Assembly (NCBI RefSeq): GCF_014851805.1 | Contig: NZ_JACVAK010000005.1 | Span: forward strand, 62,001-126,000 | Direction of reading: 5' to 3' | DNA length: 64,000 nucleotides | DNA from: Pseudoxanthomonas sp. PXM02 | GTDB taxonomy: Bacteria > Pseudomonadota > Gammaproteobacteria > Xanthomonadales > Xanthomonadaceae | In this document: piece by piece, positions 1 to 8,659 of the stretch | Layout: each line of letters begins with the position of its first letter | How positions within the stretch are numbered: position 1 is the first letter of the stretch | The notes under the pieces: model-generated | The model's input: the letters and a program-made list of their open reading frames with translations, nothing else | Database searches by the model: none | Told to the model about the DNA's origin: nothing | Made by a program: the position numbers and the translations under genes

Positions 1-294
1 CCGCTGGGCAATGCGGCCGTGGCCGACGTCTGCATTGGACGGCGCATCGCGCTCGGCATCCGCCCGGAGCACCTGCAACCTGCCGGCATCGGCAAACCCG
101 CGTTCGAGGCGCACGTCGACCTGATCGAGCCGGTCGGCAACGAGGTCTTCGTCAATCTGCGCTTCGTCGGTCAGCCGCTGGTGGCGCGCATGCCGCCGCA
201 GGTACTGCCTGAGCCGGGGCAGGGCTTGCGCATCACCGTCGAGAACGCCGCGCTGCACTGCTTCGATCCGGACAGTGGCCTGCGCCTGGGCTGA
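1..294 (+). CDS. Sugar-type ABC transporter ATP-binding protein, C-terminal fragment
   Basis: Only the last 97 codons are inside the window; the reading frame is open from base 1 and ends at TGA 292-294. The fragment contains the GIRPEHL signature followed by a beta-rich stretch (VDLIEPVGNEVFVNLRFVG), which is the TOBE/MalK-type regulatory domain at the end of UgpC/MalK/MsmK ATPases. Such ATPases drive import of sugars or glycerol-3-phosphate from the cytoplasmic face of the inner membrane. The nucleotide-binding motifs lie upstream of the window, so the substrate cannot be read. The gene converges on the aminotransferase gene and shares a terminator hairpin with it. Confidence 0.85.
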   Translation, partial: PLGNAAVADVCIGRRIALGIRPEHLQPAGIGKPAFEAHVDLIEPVGNEVFVNLRFVGQPLVARMPPQVLPEPGQGLRITVENAALHCFDPDSGLRLG

Positions 295-320
295 GGTCGT
301 TCAGCGCTGCAAAGGAAAAA

Positions 321-345
321 GGGAGGCCGAAGCCTCCCTTTTTTG
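321..345. terminator. Shared bidirectional rho-independent terminator
   Basis: A perfect 7-base stem GGGAGGC (321-327), loop CGAA, GCCTCCC (332-338) is followed by six T on the plus strand and preceded by AAAAA, so a T tract also follows the stem on the minus strand. It lies between the convergent ABC ATPase gene and aminotransferase gene and can end transcription from both sides. Confidence 0.9.
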
Positions 346-364
346 TGCCGGATGACCGGGCAGG

Positions 365-1567
365 TCAGCCGCGACTGACGGTGCGCACCGCTTCCGCCAC
401 GTAGGCCAGGTTCTGCTGGTTCAGCGCGGCCACGCAGATGCGGCCGGTGCCGACCGCGTAGATGCCGAACTCGTCGCGCAGCCGGTCCACCTGTGCCTTG
501 CTCAGGCCGGAGTACGAGAACATGCCGGCCTGCTGCTGGATGAAGGTGAACTCCGGCGCGCCGAGGGCGGCCAGCTTGTCGACCAGACCGGCACGCAGCG
601 CATGGATGCGCTCACGCATGCCGCCCAGTTCGCTTTCCCACAGCGTGCGCAGTTCGCTGCTGGCCAGCACACCGGCGACCAGTGCGGCGCCGTGCGTCGA
701 CGGGCTGGAGTAGATGGTGCGGATGATGCGCTTGATCTGCGACTGCACCGCCTTGGTGTCCGCGGCATTCGGGCCGACCACCGACAGCGCGCCGACGCGC
801 TCGCCGTACAGCGAGAACGACTTGGAGTACGAGTTGGCGACGATGAAGCTGTCGATCCCGGCCTCGGCGACGATGCGGACCGCGGCGCCGTCTTCAGTGA
901 TGCCCTTGTCGAAGCCCTGGTAGGCCATGTCGATGAAGGGGAACAGGCCGCGGTCCTTCAGCAGCGCCGCGACCTGCTTCCACTGCTCGATCGTCAGGTC
1001 GGCGCCGGTGGGGTTGTGGCAGCAGGCGTGCAGCAGCACCACGGTGCCGGGCTTCAGCTGGCCCAAGTCGGCCAGCATGCCGGAGAAGTCCAGGCCATGC
1101 GTGGCGGCGTCGAAATAGGTGTAGTCGACGATGTCGAAGCCGGCCGCGCCGAACACGGCACGGTGGTTCTCCCAGCTCGGGTTGCTGATCGCGATGGTGG
1201 CGTGCGGCAGCAGCTTCTTCAGCAGGTCGGCGCCGACGCGCAGCGCACCGCTGCCACCAACGGTCTGGGTGGTGGCGACGCGACCGGCGGCGACCAGCTC
1301 CGAGTCCTTGCCGAACACCAGTTCGCGGGTGGCGGCGTCGTACGCGGCCAGGCCGTCGATCGGCAGGTAGCCGCGCGGTTTGCCTTCGGCGGCCAGCGCC
1401 TGTTCCACCTGGCGGACGCAGTCGAGCAGGGGAATGCGACCCTGCTCGTCGTAATAGATGCCGACGCCCAGGTTGACCTTCTGGGTGCGTGAGTCAGCGT
1501 TGTAGGCCTCGGTCAGCCCCAGGATGGGGTCGCCGGGCACCAGTTCGACGGATGCAAAAAGAGACAC
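365..1567 (-). CDS. Aspartate/aromatic amino acid aminotransferase (class I, PLP)
   Basis: The 400-residue cytoplasmic protein is full length for the AspC/TyrB subgroup. It would transfer the amino group between aspartate, tyrosine or phenylalanine and 2-oxoglutarate. Visible motifs are CCHNPTG with Asn185, FIDMAYQGFD with the cofactor-binding Asp213, and SYSKS with the Schiff-base Lys249, followed by the phosphate-binding Arg of YGERVG. The N-terminal VELVPGDPILGL is typical of AspC/TyrB rather than of the broader class I enzymes. The start at 1567 gives the conserved N-terminus; a TAGCAT -10-like element sits about 50 bases upstream (1618-1623). It is divergent from smc. The choice between aspC and tyrB cannot be made from sequence alone, so no symbol is given. 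Confidence 0.92.
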   Translation of the reverse strand: MSLFASVELVPGDPILGLTEAYNADSRTQKVNLGVGIYYDEQGRIPLLDCVRQVEQALAAEGKPRGYLPIDGLAAYDAATRELVFGKDSELVAAGRVATTQTVGGSGALRVGADLLKKLLPHATIAISNPSWENHRAVFGAAGFDIVDYTYFDAATHGLDFSGMLADLGQLKPGTVVLLHACCHNPTGADLTIEQWKQVAALLKDRGLFPFIDMAYQGFDKGITEDGAAVRIVAEAGIDSFIVANSYSKSFSLYGERVGALSVVGPNAADTKAVQSQIKRIIRTIYSSPSTHGAALVAGVLASSELRTLWESELGGMRERIHALRAGLVDKLAALGAPEFTFIQQQAGMFSYSGLSKAQVDRLRDEFGIYAVGTGRICVAALNQQNLAYVAEAVRTVSRG

Positions 1568-1706
1568 GGAGTGGGGACCGTTGATGTGTGAGGGAGGGGG
1601 GGGGTGAAGCCGCCCGCGATGCTAACAGGCGCGGGCCTTTCCCGTACGCCGGAGGCGCAGGGGCGTACGGCGCCCGCAGGCCCGGGCATCGTCTGTCACA
1701 GGCGGC

Positions 1707-1712
1707 TATACT
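1707..1712 (+). promoter_or_regulatory. Candidate -10 element for smc
   Basis: TATACT lies in the divergent region between the aminotransferase gene and smc. No good -35 hexamer is seen 17 bases upstream. If used, the smc message would have a leader of roughly 125 bases before the ATG at 1846. This is a motif-based call only. Confidence 0.4.
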
Positions 1713-1845
1713 CATCCGTTGGCGTGCCAGACGGCAGGCCTGATTGCCACGGAATCAATCACTTGGCAGTCGAAGCTGATCCCACTTCACACTTGCGGCA
1801 GCGCGTCGGACCGGTCCGGTCGCGGTGCCCGGAAGACACCGTCGC

Positions 1846-4800
1846 ATGCGCCTTTCCACCATCAAGCTGTCCGGCTTCAAGTCGTTCGTCGATCCCACCG
1901 TGCTGCACCTGCCGACCAACATGACCGGCGTGGTCGGCCCGAACGGCTGCGGCAAGTCGAACATCATCGACGCCGTGCGCTGGGTGATGGGCGAAAGTTC
2001 GGCCAGCCGCCTGCGCGGCGACTCGCTGACCGACGTGATCTTCTCCGGCTCGGCCGCACGCAAGCCGGTCTCGCAGGCCTCGGTCGAACTGATCTTCGAC
2101 AACAGCGACCACACCATCAGCGGCGAGTTCGCCGCCTTCAACGAAATTTCGGTCCGGCGCCTGGTCAGCCGCGACGGCCAGAGCAACTACTACCTCAACG
2201 GTACCAAGTGCCGCCGCCGCGACATCACCGACCTGTTCCTCGGCACCGGCCTGGGCCCGCGCAGCTACTCGATCATCGAGCAGGGCATGATCAGCCAGAT
2301 CATCGAGGCGCGCCCCGAAGACCTGCGCGTGTACCTGGAAGAAGCCGCCGGCATCTCCAAGTACAAGGAGCGCCGCAAGGAAACCGAAACCCGCATCCGC
2401 CACACCCGCGAGAACCTCGACCGCCTCAACGACCTGCGCGAAGAGATCGGCAAGCAGCTGGAGCACCTCAAGCGTCAGGCCAAGCAGGCCGAGCAGTACA
2501 AGGCCTTGCAGGAAGAGCGCCGCATCAAGGACGCCGAGTGGAAGGCGCTGGAATACCGCGGCCTGGACGGCCGGCTGCAGGGCCTGCGCGAGAAGCTGGC
2601 CCAGGAAGAAACCAAGCTGCAGCAGCTGATCGCCGAACAGCGCGAAGCCGAGCGCCTGCTGGAAACCGACCGCGTCCGCCGCGAGGAAGCTGCCGACGGC
2701 CTCAACAAGGCGCAGGGCGAGGTCTACCAGGTCGGCAGCACGCTGGCCCGCATCGAACAGCAGATCCAGCACCAGCGTGAGCTTGGCGACCGCCTCAAGA
2801 AGGCGCGCGACGAAGCCCACAACGCGCTGCAGGAACTCGGCCAGCACATCAGCGGCGACGAAACCCGCCTCACCGTGCTGCGCGAATCCGTCGCCGACGC
2901 CGAACCGCAGCTCGAGCAGCTGCGCGAAGAAGACGTGTTCCGCCAGGATGCCTTGCGCGAAGCCGAAACCCTGCTGTCCGATTGGCAGCAGCGCTGGGAA
3001 ACCCACAGCCGCGACTCCGCCGAAGCCTCGCGCGCCGGCGATGTCGAACGCACCCGCGTCGATTACCTCGACCGCCAGTCGCTGGAAGCCGACCGCCGCC
3101 GCGAAGCACTGGCCGGCGAGCGCACCGGGCTTGACCTGGATGCATTGGCGTCCGCGTTCGAACAGTTGCAACTGCAGCACGACACCCAGAAGGAATCGCT
3201 TGAGACGCTCACCGAGCATGTCGAGGCGCGCAAGCAGGGCGCTGCCGACGTGCAGGAGCAGCAGCGCACCACCCAGACCGAACTGTCCGACGTGCGCAAG
3301 CGCGCACAGGTAGCCCGCGGTCGCCTGTCCTCGCTGGAGACCCTGCAGCACGCCGCGCTGGGCCAGGAGCAGGGCGCCGCGATGAGCTGGCTGAAGGCGC
3401 GCGGCCTGGACAACGCCTCGCGCGTCGGCGAGAAGCTGACCGTCGAGTCCGGCTGGGAGAACGCCGTCGAAGGCGCGCTCGGCCAACTGATCGAAGGCGT
3501 ACTGGTCGATGCGCCCGAAGCGCTCGTCGATGCGCTGGGCGAGCTCGGTGACGGCCGCATCGCGCTGGTCGCCGACGACCGCAGCGACGTCGCGTTCGCG
3601 CCGACCTCGCTGGCCGCCAAGGTGCAGGGCCCGGCGGCGATCCGTCGTCTGCTGGCACGCCTGCACGTGGCCGAGGACCTGGCCGAAGCCCGCCGCCTGC
3701 AGGCCACGCTGGGCGACGGCGATTCCGTCATCACCCGCAACGGCGAGCGCCTGGGCGCGGGCTGGGTGCGTGTGCTGCGCTCCGGCGCAGCCAAGCAGGG
3801 CGCCCTGCTGCGCGAGCGCGAAATCCAGTCGCTGCGTGGCGAGATCGAGACCCTCCAGTCCCGCGAAGCCGAGCTGGAGGAACGCCTGGCCAGCCTGCGC
3901 GATGCGCTGCTCGCCGCCGAACAGCAACGCGAGGACGCGCAGCGCACGCTGTACATGGCGCACCGCGGTGTGTCCGAACTGGCCGGCCAGTTGCAGAGCC
4001 AGCAGGGCAAGGTGGATGCCACCCGCACGCGCCTGGAACGCATCGACGGCGAAATCGCGCAACTGGTCGAAACGCTGGATACCAGCCGCGAGCAGGCCCG
4101 CGAAGCCCGCGCCAAGCTCGAAGACGCCGTCACCCGCATGGGCGATCTGGAGTCCGCACGGCAGGCGCTGGAAGGCGAACGTCGCCAGCTGGTCGACGCG
4201 CGCGACCAGGCCCGCGAAGCCGCGCGCACCTCGCGCGACACCGCACACGCCCTGGCGCTGACGCTGGAATCGCAACGTACCCAGATCGTCTCGCTGAGCC
4301 AGGCGCTGGATCGCATGGGCGGACAGCGCGGCCATCTGGATTCACGCCTCGAAGAATTGACCCTGCAGCTGAGCGAAGGCGATTCACCGGTGCAGGAACT
4401 GGAAGCCCAGCGCCAGTCCGCCCTCGAACACCGCGTCACCGCCGACCGCCAGCTGGCGGAAGCGCGTTCGCTGCTGGAAGGCATCGACAACGAACTGCGC
4501 CAGTACGAGCAAACCCGCCAGCAGCGCGACGAGCAGGCCGTGGCCCAGCGCGAACGCATCTCGCAGCGCAAGCTCGACCAGCAGGCGCTCGCGCTGAAGG
4601 CCGAACAGCTGTCCGAGGGCGTCGTGGCCGGCGGCTTCGTGCTGGAAGACGTCATCAACACGTTGCCCGAGGTCGCGGACATCCGCGAGTGGGAGCAGTC
4701 CGTCACCCAGATCGACGGCCGCATGCGCCGGCTGGAGCCGGTCAACCTGGCCGCCATCCACGAATACGGCGAAGCCAGCCAGCGCTCGGAATACCTCGAC

Positions 4801-5349
4801 GCGCAGAACGTCGACCTGACCACCGCGCTGGAAACGCTGGAAGAAGCCATCCGCAAGATCGACCGCGAGACCCGCGGCCGCTTCAAGGACACCTTCGACC
4901 GCGTCAACGCCGGCGTGCAGCAGCTGTATCCGCGCCTGTTCGGCGGTGGTCATGCCTATCTGGAACTGACCGGCGAAGACCTGCTCGACACCGGCGTGGC
5001 CATCATGGCCCGCCCGCCGGGCAAGCGCGTGTCCAACATCTCGCTGCTGTCCGGCGGTGAGAAGGCGATGACCGCGGTCGCGCTGGTGTTCGCCATCTTC
5101 CAGCTCAATCCCGCGCCGTTCTGCCTGCTGGACGAAGTCGACGCACCGCTCGACGAAGCCAACGTGGGCCGCTTCACCAACATGGTGAAGGAGATGAGCG
5201 AGAAGGTGCAGTTCCTGTTCGTTTCGCACAACAAGGCCACGATGGAAGCCGCACATCAGCTCAGTGGCGTTACCATGCGGGAACCCGGTGTCAGCCGGCT
5301 GGTGTCGGTGGACCTGGAAGAGGCCGCCCGCCTCGCCGGTGCCGCCTGA
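1846..5349 (+). CDS. smc: Chromosome segregation ATPase SMC
   Basis: This 1167-residue protein has the full SMC layout: an N-terminal ATPase half with Walker A GPNGCGKSN and the FKSFVD start, long coiled coils rich in E, R, Q and A, a central hinge near residues 505-620, a second coiled coil, and a C-terminal half with the LSGGEK signature and Walker B LLDEVDAPLD. SMC dimers with ScpA/ScpB organise and segregate the chromosome. The ATG at 1846 gives MRLSTIKLSGFKSF, the family N-terminus; an in-frame GTG at 1825 would add seven residues with no family support. zipA follows after 36 bases, the usual order in Xanthomonadaceae. Confidence 0.97.
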   Translation: MRLSTIKLSGFKSFVDPTVLHLPTNMTGVVGPNGCGKSNIIDAVRWVMGESSASRLRGDSLTDVIFSGSAARKPVSQASVELIFDNSDHTISGEFAAFNEISVRRLVSRDGQSNYYLNGTKCRRRDITDLFLGTGLGPRSYSIIEQGMISQIIEARPEDLRVYLEEAAGISKYKERRKETETRIRHTRENLDRLNDLREEIGKQLEHLKRQAKQAEQYKALQEERRIKDAEWKALEYRGLDGRLQGLREKLAQEETKLQQLIAEQREAERLLETDRVRREEAADGLNKAQGEVYQVGSTLARIEQQIQHQRELGDRLKKARDEAHNALQELGQHISGDETRLTVLRESVADAEPQLEQLREEDVFRQDALREAETLLSDWQQRWETHSRDSAEASRAGDVERTRVDYLDRQSLEADRRREALAGERTGLDLDALASAFEQLQLQHDTQKESLETLTEHVEARKQGAADVQEQQRTTQTELSDVRKRAQVARGRLSSLETLQHAALGQEQGAAMSWLKARGLDNASRVGEKLTVESGWENAVEGALGQLIEGVLVDAPEALVDALGELGDGRIALVADDRSDVAFAPTSLAAKVQGPAAIRRLLARLHVAEDLAEARRLQATLGDGDSVITRNGERLGAGWVRVLRSGAAKQGALLREREIQSLRGEIETLQSREAELEERLASLRDALLAAEQQREDAQRTLYMAHRGVSELAGQLQSQQGKVDATRTRLERIDGEIAQLVETLDTSREQAREARAKLEDAVTRMGDLESARQALEGERRQLVDARDQAREAARTSRDTAHALALTLESQRTQIVSLSQALDRMGGQRGHLDSRLEELTLQLSEGDSPVQELEAQRQSALEHRVTADRQLAEARSLLEGIDNELRQYEQTRQQRDEQAVAQRERISQRKLDQQALALKAEQLSEGVVAGGFVLEDVINTLPEVADIREWEQSVTQIDGRMRRLEPVNLAAIHEYGEASQRSEYLDAQNVDLTTALETLEEAIRKIDRETRGRFKDTFDRVNAGVQQLYPRLFGGGHAYLELTGEDLLDTGVAIMARPPGKRVSNISLLSGGEKAMTAVALVFAIFQLNPAPFCLLDEVDAPLDEANVGRFTNMVKEMSEKVQFLFVSHNKATMEAAHQLSGVTMREPGVSRLVSVDLEEAARLAGAA

Positions 5350-5385
5350 CGCCTACCCACATTCCACCTTGCCGGAGAAACCCCT

Positions 5386-6120
5386 GTGTCCGACATGGCC
5401 ATGCTGCGAATCGGAATCCTCGTCGCCGGCGTCCTGCTGCTGGTGGCGATCTTCCTGTTCGGTCGCCCCAAGAAGCCCAGCCAGGGCCGTCGCATCGAGA
5501 CCACCGAGCGCGACAACGCGCGCGTGGAGCCGAGCCTGGCCGGTGATGACACCAGCGAGCAGGTGCAGGACTACAGCGGCGAGCGCGTCAGCCAGCCCGA
5601 ACTCGGCCTGCCCGGCGGTACGCCGGTCGCGGGCGTGGAGAGCGACCTGGGCAAGCGGCCCAGCCAGGATTTCGACAAGATCGTCTCGCTGTACGTCGCG
5701 GCCAAGGCCGGGCAGGTGCTGCGCGGCGAGGACATTGTGGTGGCGGCCGAGAAGACCGGCCTGACCTTCGGTCACATGAATGTCTTCCACCGTCTGGTGG
5801 AAGGGCATCCGGAACGCGGCCCGGTCTTCAGCATGGCCAACATCATGCAGCCGGGCAGCTTCGACATGGCCAACATCCGCACGCTGGAAACCCCGGCCAT
5901 CGCGTTCTTCCTGACGCTGCCGGCGCCGATGACCGCGCTGGAAGCGTGGGAGAAGCTGGTGCCCAACGTCGAGCGCATGGCCGAACTGCTGGGCGGCGTG
6001 GTCCTCGACGACAGCCGCAACACCCTCGGTCGCCAGCGCATCCAGCACATCCGCGAAGAACTGCGTGCCTATGACCGCCAGCACGAAGCACCGCCGCTGA
6101 CGAAGGCGCCGCGGTGGTGA
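5386..6120 (+). CDS. zipA: Cell division protein ZipA
   Basis: This 244-residue inner-membrane protein anchors FtsZ to the membrane at the division site. It begins with a short periplasmic stub and one membrane segment (about residues 6-25, ILVAGVLLLVAIFLF), followed by a basic RPKKPSQGRR patch, a charged linker, and a C-terminal globular domain from about residue 100 (FGHMNVFHRLVEGHP, FFLTLPAPMTALEAWEKLV) matching the ZipA FtsZ-binding fold. The start is GTG with GGAG 11 bases upstream. In relatives ligA normally follows; here about 4.9 kb of small genes intervene. Confidence 0.95.
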   Translation: MSDMAMLRIGILVAGVLLLVAIFLFGRPKKPSQGRRIETTERDNARVEPSLAGDDTSEQVQDYSGERVSQPELGLPGGTPVAGVESDLGKRPSQDFDKIVSLYVAAKAGQVLRGEDIVVAAEKTGLTFGHMNVFHRLVEGHPERGPVFSMANIMQPGSFDMANIRTLETPAIAFFLTLPAPMTALEAWEKLVPNVERMAELLGGVVLDDSRNTLGRQRIQHIREELRAYDRQHEAPPLTKAPRW

Positions 6121-6172
6121 GTGTGGGGTTTTGTTGATCAGAAGAACGGACAAGTCGTAGTTTGAGGCCCGA

Positions 6173-6607
6173 ATGGATATCCAGGTCGCTCTAGACGAAA
6201 TTGCTCGAGAGATAACAGAGAGCAATGGGGGTGCATTCGAGCTATTGCTGGTCTCTGAAACGAAAGAGTCGAGAGACATAACTCGAGTCAACGAGGTTGT
6301 GCGCCGATGGGCCGAGATGGCGAAGCATGAACTGCGAAATCCTCTGCAACCATGGAATTTTTCTTTTCATGATCGGATATCAGCAAAGGCATTGCTGACA
6401 AGGATGCTTTCTAGAGACTTGGTCTTCAACTGCGAAGCTATGAATCCGCATCATGCTGCGAGAGTGGCAGAGCACATCCTCTCTTTGCTTCAAATCGAGT
6501 CTGTCTACTCCGAGCGTTTTGTCGCGGCAGATGCGGATTTCAGTGAGGTTGTGATTATTTCTGATCCTAGAGATAGCATCGTGGTGGCGGTCACTGGCGA
6601 CGACTAA
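6173..6607 (+). CDS. AT-rich orphan gene, unknown function
   Basis: I do not recognise this 144-residue protein. It is predicted soluble, begins MDIQVALDEIAREI, and contains a charged N-terminal helix, a Trp/Pro patch (NPLQPWNFSF), and an acidic C-terminus (VVIISDPRDSIVVAVTGDD). Base composition and codon use differ sharply from every neighbour: many A/T-ending codons such as aga, ata and ttt, where the rest of the window is GC-rich in third positions. That suggests recent transfer. GAGG five bases before the ATG is a usable ribosome site, and TAGTTT (6158-6163) is a candidate -10. It sits at the left edge of the block inserted between zipA and ligA, next to an inverted repeat. Confidence 0.7.
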   Translation: MDIQVALDEIAREITESNGGAFELLLVSETKESRDITRVNEVVRRWAEMAKHELRNPLQPWNFSFHDRISAKALLTRMLSRDLVFNCEAMNPHHAARVAEHILSLLQIESVYSERFVAADADFSEVVIISDPRDSIVVAVTGDD

Positions 6608-6611
6608 CGCA

Positions 6612-6699
6612 CGTAGAATGGGTGGAGCGAAGCGATACCCATCGCTCATGGCAAGGATGGCTCATGATGGGTATCGCCTTCGGCTCAACCCATCCTACG
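6612..6699. repeat. Inverted repeat with GATGGGTATCGC arms
   Basis: The left arm 6612-6643 begins CGTAGAATGGGTGGAGC and ends GCGATACCCATC; the right arm 6666-6699 is its imperfect reverse complement, starting GATGGGTATCGCC and ending CATCCTACG. The two roughly 33-base arms are separated by about 22 bases. It lies between the AT-rich orphan and the DUF2200 gene and looks like a dispersed intergenic repeat; as RNA it would fold into a long hairpin and could act as a terminator. Confidence 0.8.
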
Positions 6700-6742
6700 A
6701 TCGCCTTCGATCGCTCCATCGCGTGCCCTTGGAGAAATGACG

Positions 6743-7087
6743 ATGTCGCACCGCATCTTCACCACCTCCTTCGCCAGCGTGTACCCGCTCTACGTGCAGA
6801 AGGCCGAGCGCAAGGGACGCACGCGGGCGGAGGTCGACCAGGTCATCCTCTGGCTGACCGGTTACGACGCCGCCGGGCTTGAGCGCCAGATCCGCGACAA
6901 GGTCGATTTCGAAACCTTCTTCGCCCAGGCGCCTGCGCTCAACCCCAACGCGTCGTTGATCAAGGGCGTGGTCTGCGGTGTGCGTGTGGAAGACGTCGAC
7001 GACCCGCTGATGCAGAAGATCCGCTACCTCGACAAGCTGGTCGACGAACTGGCGAAGGGGAAGGTGATGGAGAAGATCCTGCGGTGA
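6743..7087 (+). CDS. DUF2200 family protein
   Basis: A 114-residue cytoplasmic protein starting [20 protein letters not shown], with the conserved core [12 protein letters not shown] and [11 protein letters not shown] that marks DUF2200. The family has no established function. The ATG at 6743 is preferred over the one at 6737 because GGAG at 6731-6734 is 8 bases away from it but only 2 from the other. It is a stand-alone gene of the accessory block. Confidence 0.85.
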   Translation: MSHRIFTTSFASVYPLYVQKAERKGRTRAEVDQVILWLTGYDAAGLERQIRDKVDFETFFAQAPALNPNASLIKGVVCGVRVEDVDDPLMQKIRYLDKLVDELAKGKVMEKILR

Positions 7088-7144
7088 TACCGTGGCGCGG
7101 TATGGAATGCGCGTAACAAGTCCTTGCCCCAACGGAGGTGGAGC

Positions 7145-8044
7145 ATGCGGCATTGTCTCTTGATGATCCTGCTGGCCTGTGCGGCCCTGGCGTCCGAGGT
7201 GGATGCTCAGGACCGCGATCCCGCTTTCGTGCCGGCCCAGGGCTGGATACTGGTGAGGGAGACCGTCGAGACGGTACAGGCGGATATCGCGTCGTACACC
7301 GAGTATTTGAAGACTGAGGATCCGACCGATACATTCCGCATCGAACTTCACCCGCAGGCCGACGGGCAGGTGGCGTTGATGTTCCCGGACGGCTTCCCGG
7401 CGACCGATCTGGCCGGACTGACGGGATGGGTGGGGTCACCCTGCCGGAAGCTGACGCCCGCCGTTGCTTCTGCATGGATCGTGGCGCAGGACGGCGCAGC
7501 CTATTACCTCGAATCCGATCCGACGCTGGAGGTGTTGGAGGATGAGACGGAAAAAGAGGCGCGTGACGGATGCCGCGAGGGCGGCGGAGTGCTGTACGGT
7601 GCGTCGTCCGCAGGGCAGCACGTGCGTTACGACATCCGGAATGCGCACCTGGTGACGGCCGAGACGGGCACGCCTTACCGCAAGGAATCCGCGCCAGCCA
7701 GGTCGGGCGCACCGGTCCTGCTCCGTGCTGCGATCCCGAACCAGACGGCACGCCCCGATGATGGCCTTGTTCTTGATACGCGCACAGAGCCGGAGCGGCT
7801 ATTGGCTGAAGCGTTCCATCATTGCAAGGGTCTCGACAACATCGGTCAGAACACGGGTCGATGGGTTGAGGAACTCTGGTTCTGGTTGCAGGCCCATCGC
7901 GCCGACGTGTCCAAGCAGCTGTGGAACCCTGCCGGCCGTGCCGCCATCGCCGCAGCAAAAGCCACCGCCACCACGGAAGCCGACAAGGCCTGCCTGAGTC
8001 GCCTCGAGCGCGAAGCCAGGATCGGCGAGATCATCCACGAGTAA
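7145..8044 (+). CDS. Secreted protein of unknown function
   Basis: This 299-residue protein starts with a signal peptide (MRHCLLMILLACAALASEVDAQ) and is therefore exported. I recognise no domain in the mature part. It has two regions: a beta-rich N-terminal half with two cysteines that could form a disulfide, and a helical C-terminal third containing EELWFWLQAH and an alanine/lysine-rich helix with a further cysteine pair. The ATG at 7145 is preceded by GGAGG 7 bases away; an upstream in-frame TTG at 7124 would only lengthen the protein before the signal peptide. The phosphatase-like gene follows 5 bases after its stop. Confidence 0.75.
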   Translation: MRHCLLMILLACAALASEVDAQDRDPAFVPAQGWILVRETVETVQADIASYTEYLKTEDPTDTFRIELHPQADGQVALMFPDGFPATDLAGLTGWVGSPCRKLTPAVASAWIVAQDGAAYYLESDPTLEVLEDETEKEARDGCREGGGVLYGASSAGQHVRYDIRNAHLVTAETGTPYRKESAPARSGAPVLLRAAIPNQTARPDDGLVLDTRTEPERLLAEAFHHCKGLDNIGQNTGRWVEELWFWLQAHRADVSKQLWNPAGRAAIAAAKATATTEADKACLSRLEREARIGEIIHE

Positions 8045-8049
8045 TCCGC

Positions 8050-8385
8050 ATGTCGCGCAACGTCCTTTTCATCTGCACCCAGAACCGCCTGCGCAGCCCG
8101 ACGGCCGAACAGGTGTTCGCCGACTGGCCGGGCGTGGAGACGGCCTCTGCCGGGCTGGGCAACGATGCCGAGGTCCCGGTCTCGCCGGAACTGCTGGCGT
8201 GGGCGGACCTGGTCTTCGTGATGGAGAAGGCGCATCGCAATCGCCTGTCGGCGAAGTTCGGCAGCCACCTCAAAGGCGCACGAGTGATTTGCCTGGATAT
8301 CCCGGACGACTACGAGTGCATGGATCCTGACCTGATCCGTCTGTTGAAGCAGAAGGTTCCGCGCTTTCTGCCGAGCGCGAAGTAG
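8050..8385 (+). CDS. Low-molecular-weight tyrosine phosphatase-like protein
   Basis: A 111-residue cytoplasmic protein. The N-terminal MSRNVLFICTQNRLRSPTAE carries the phosphatase P-loop C-x5-R-S (Cys9 to Arg15), and the C-terminal LDIPDDY has the acidic residue expected to act as general acid. This matches the compact predicted protein-tyrosine-phosphatase group, which is shorter than classical LMW-PTPs of about 150 residues. The substrate is unknown. It starts 5 bases after the preceding stop, so it is probably cotranscribed with the secreted protein gene. Confidence 0.85.
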   Translation: MSRNVLFICTQNRLRSPTAEQVFADWPGVETASAGLGNDAEVPVSPELLAWADLVFVMEKAHRNRLSAKFGSHLKGARVICLDIPDDYECMDPDLIRLLKQKVPRFLPSAK

Positions 8386-8406
8386 GCAGGTTGAGGAGGA
8401 AAAGCG

Positions 8407-8655
8407 ATGCGCGATATCGATGGCAATGAAATAGTGCTTGGAAGCAAGGTCAAAGTCCTTGTGTTGGACCCCAGGATCGTCGAGTTCATGGATGACGAGG
8501 ATCGCCGCAGCCTTGAGAACATCGTGGCAGGGCCGATGGTGGTCTATGAGCTATGCGCAGGGCACGTCAATGTGGAGGGCGTGCGCGAAGTCGAAGAGGG
8601 CGCTGAGTCCCACGCCTTCTCGGTGTTGCCGTCCAATGTCCGTGTGGTGGGATGA
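8407..8655 (+). CDS. Small protein, possibly SH3-like, unknown function
   Basis: An 82-residue acidic protein preceded by a strong GAGGAGGA ribosome site. The start MRDIDGNEIVLGSKVKVLVLDP and the terminal SHAFSVLPSNVRVV suggest a small beta-barrel of SH3-like type, similar in pattern to short proteins that read G-x-x-V-x-V-L-x-L near the N-terminus and end in a hydrophobic strand. That resemblance is by eye and weak. The next gene begins 4 bases after its stop. Confidence 0.65.
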   Translation: MRDIDGNEIVLGSKVKVLVLDPRIVEFMDDEDRRSLENIVAGPMVVYELCAGHVNVEGVREVEEGAESHAFSVLPSNVRVVG

Positions 8656-8659
8656 ATCG

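Noticed and set aside
1759-4335. Long open frame opposite smc
   Set aside because: GC-rich coding strands leave long antisense frames; this one has leucine/glutamine/arginine-rich low-complexity translation and no family signature, while smc on the plus strand is complete.
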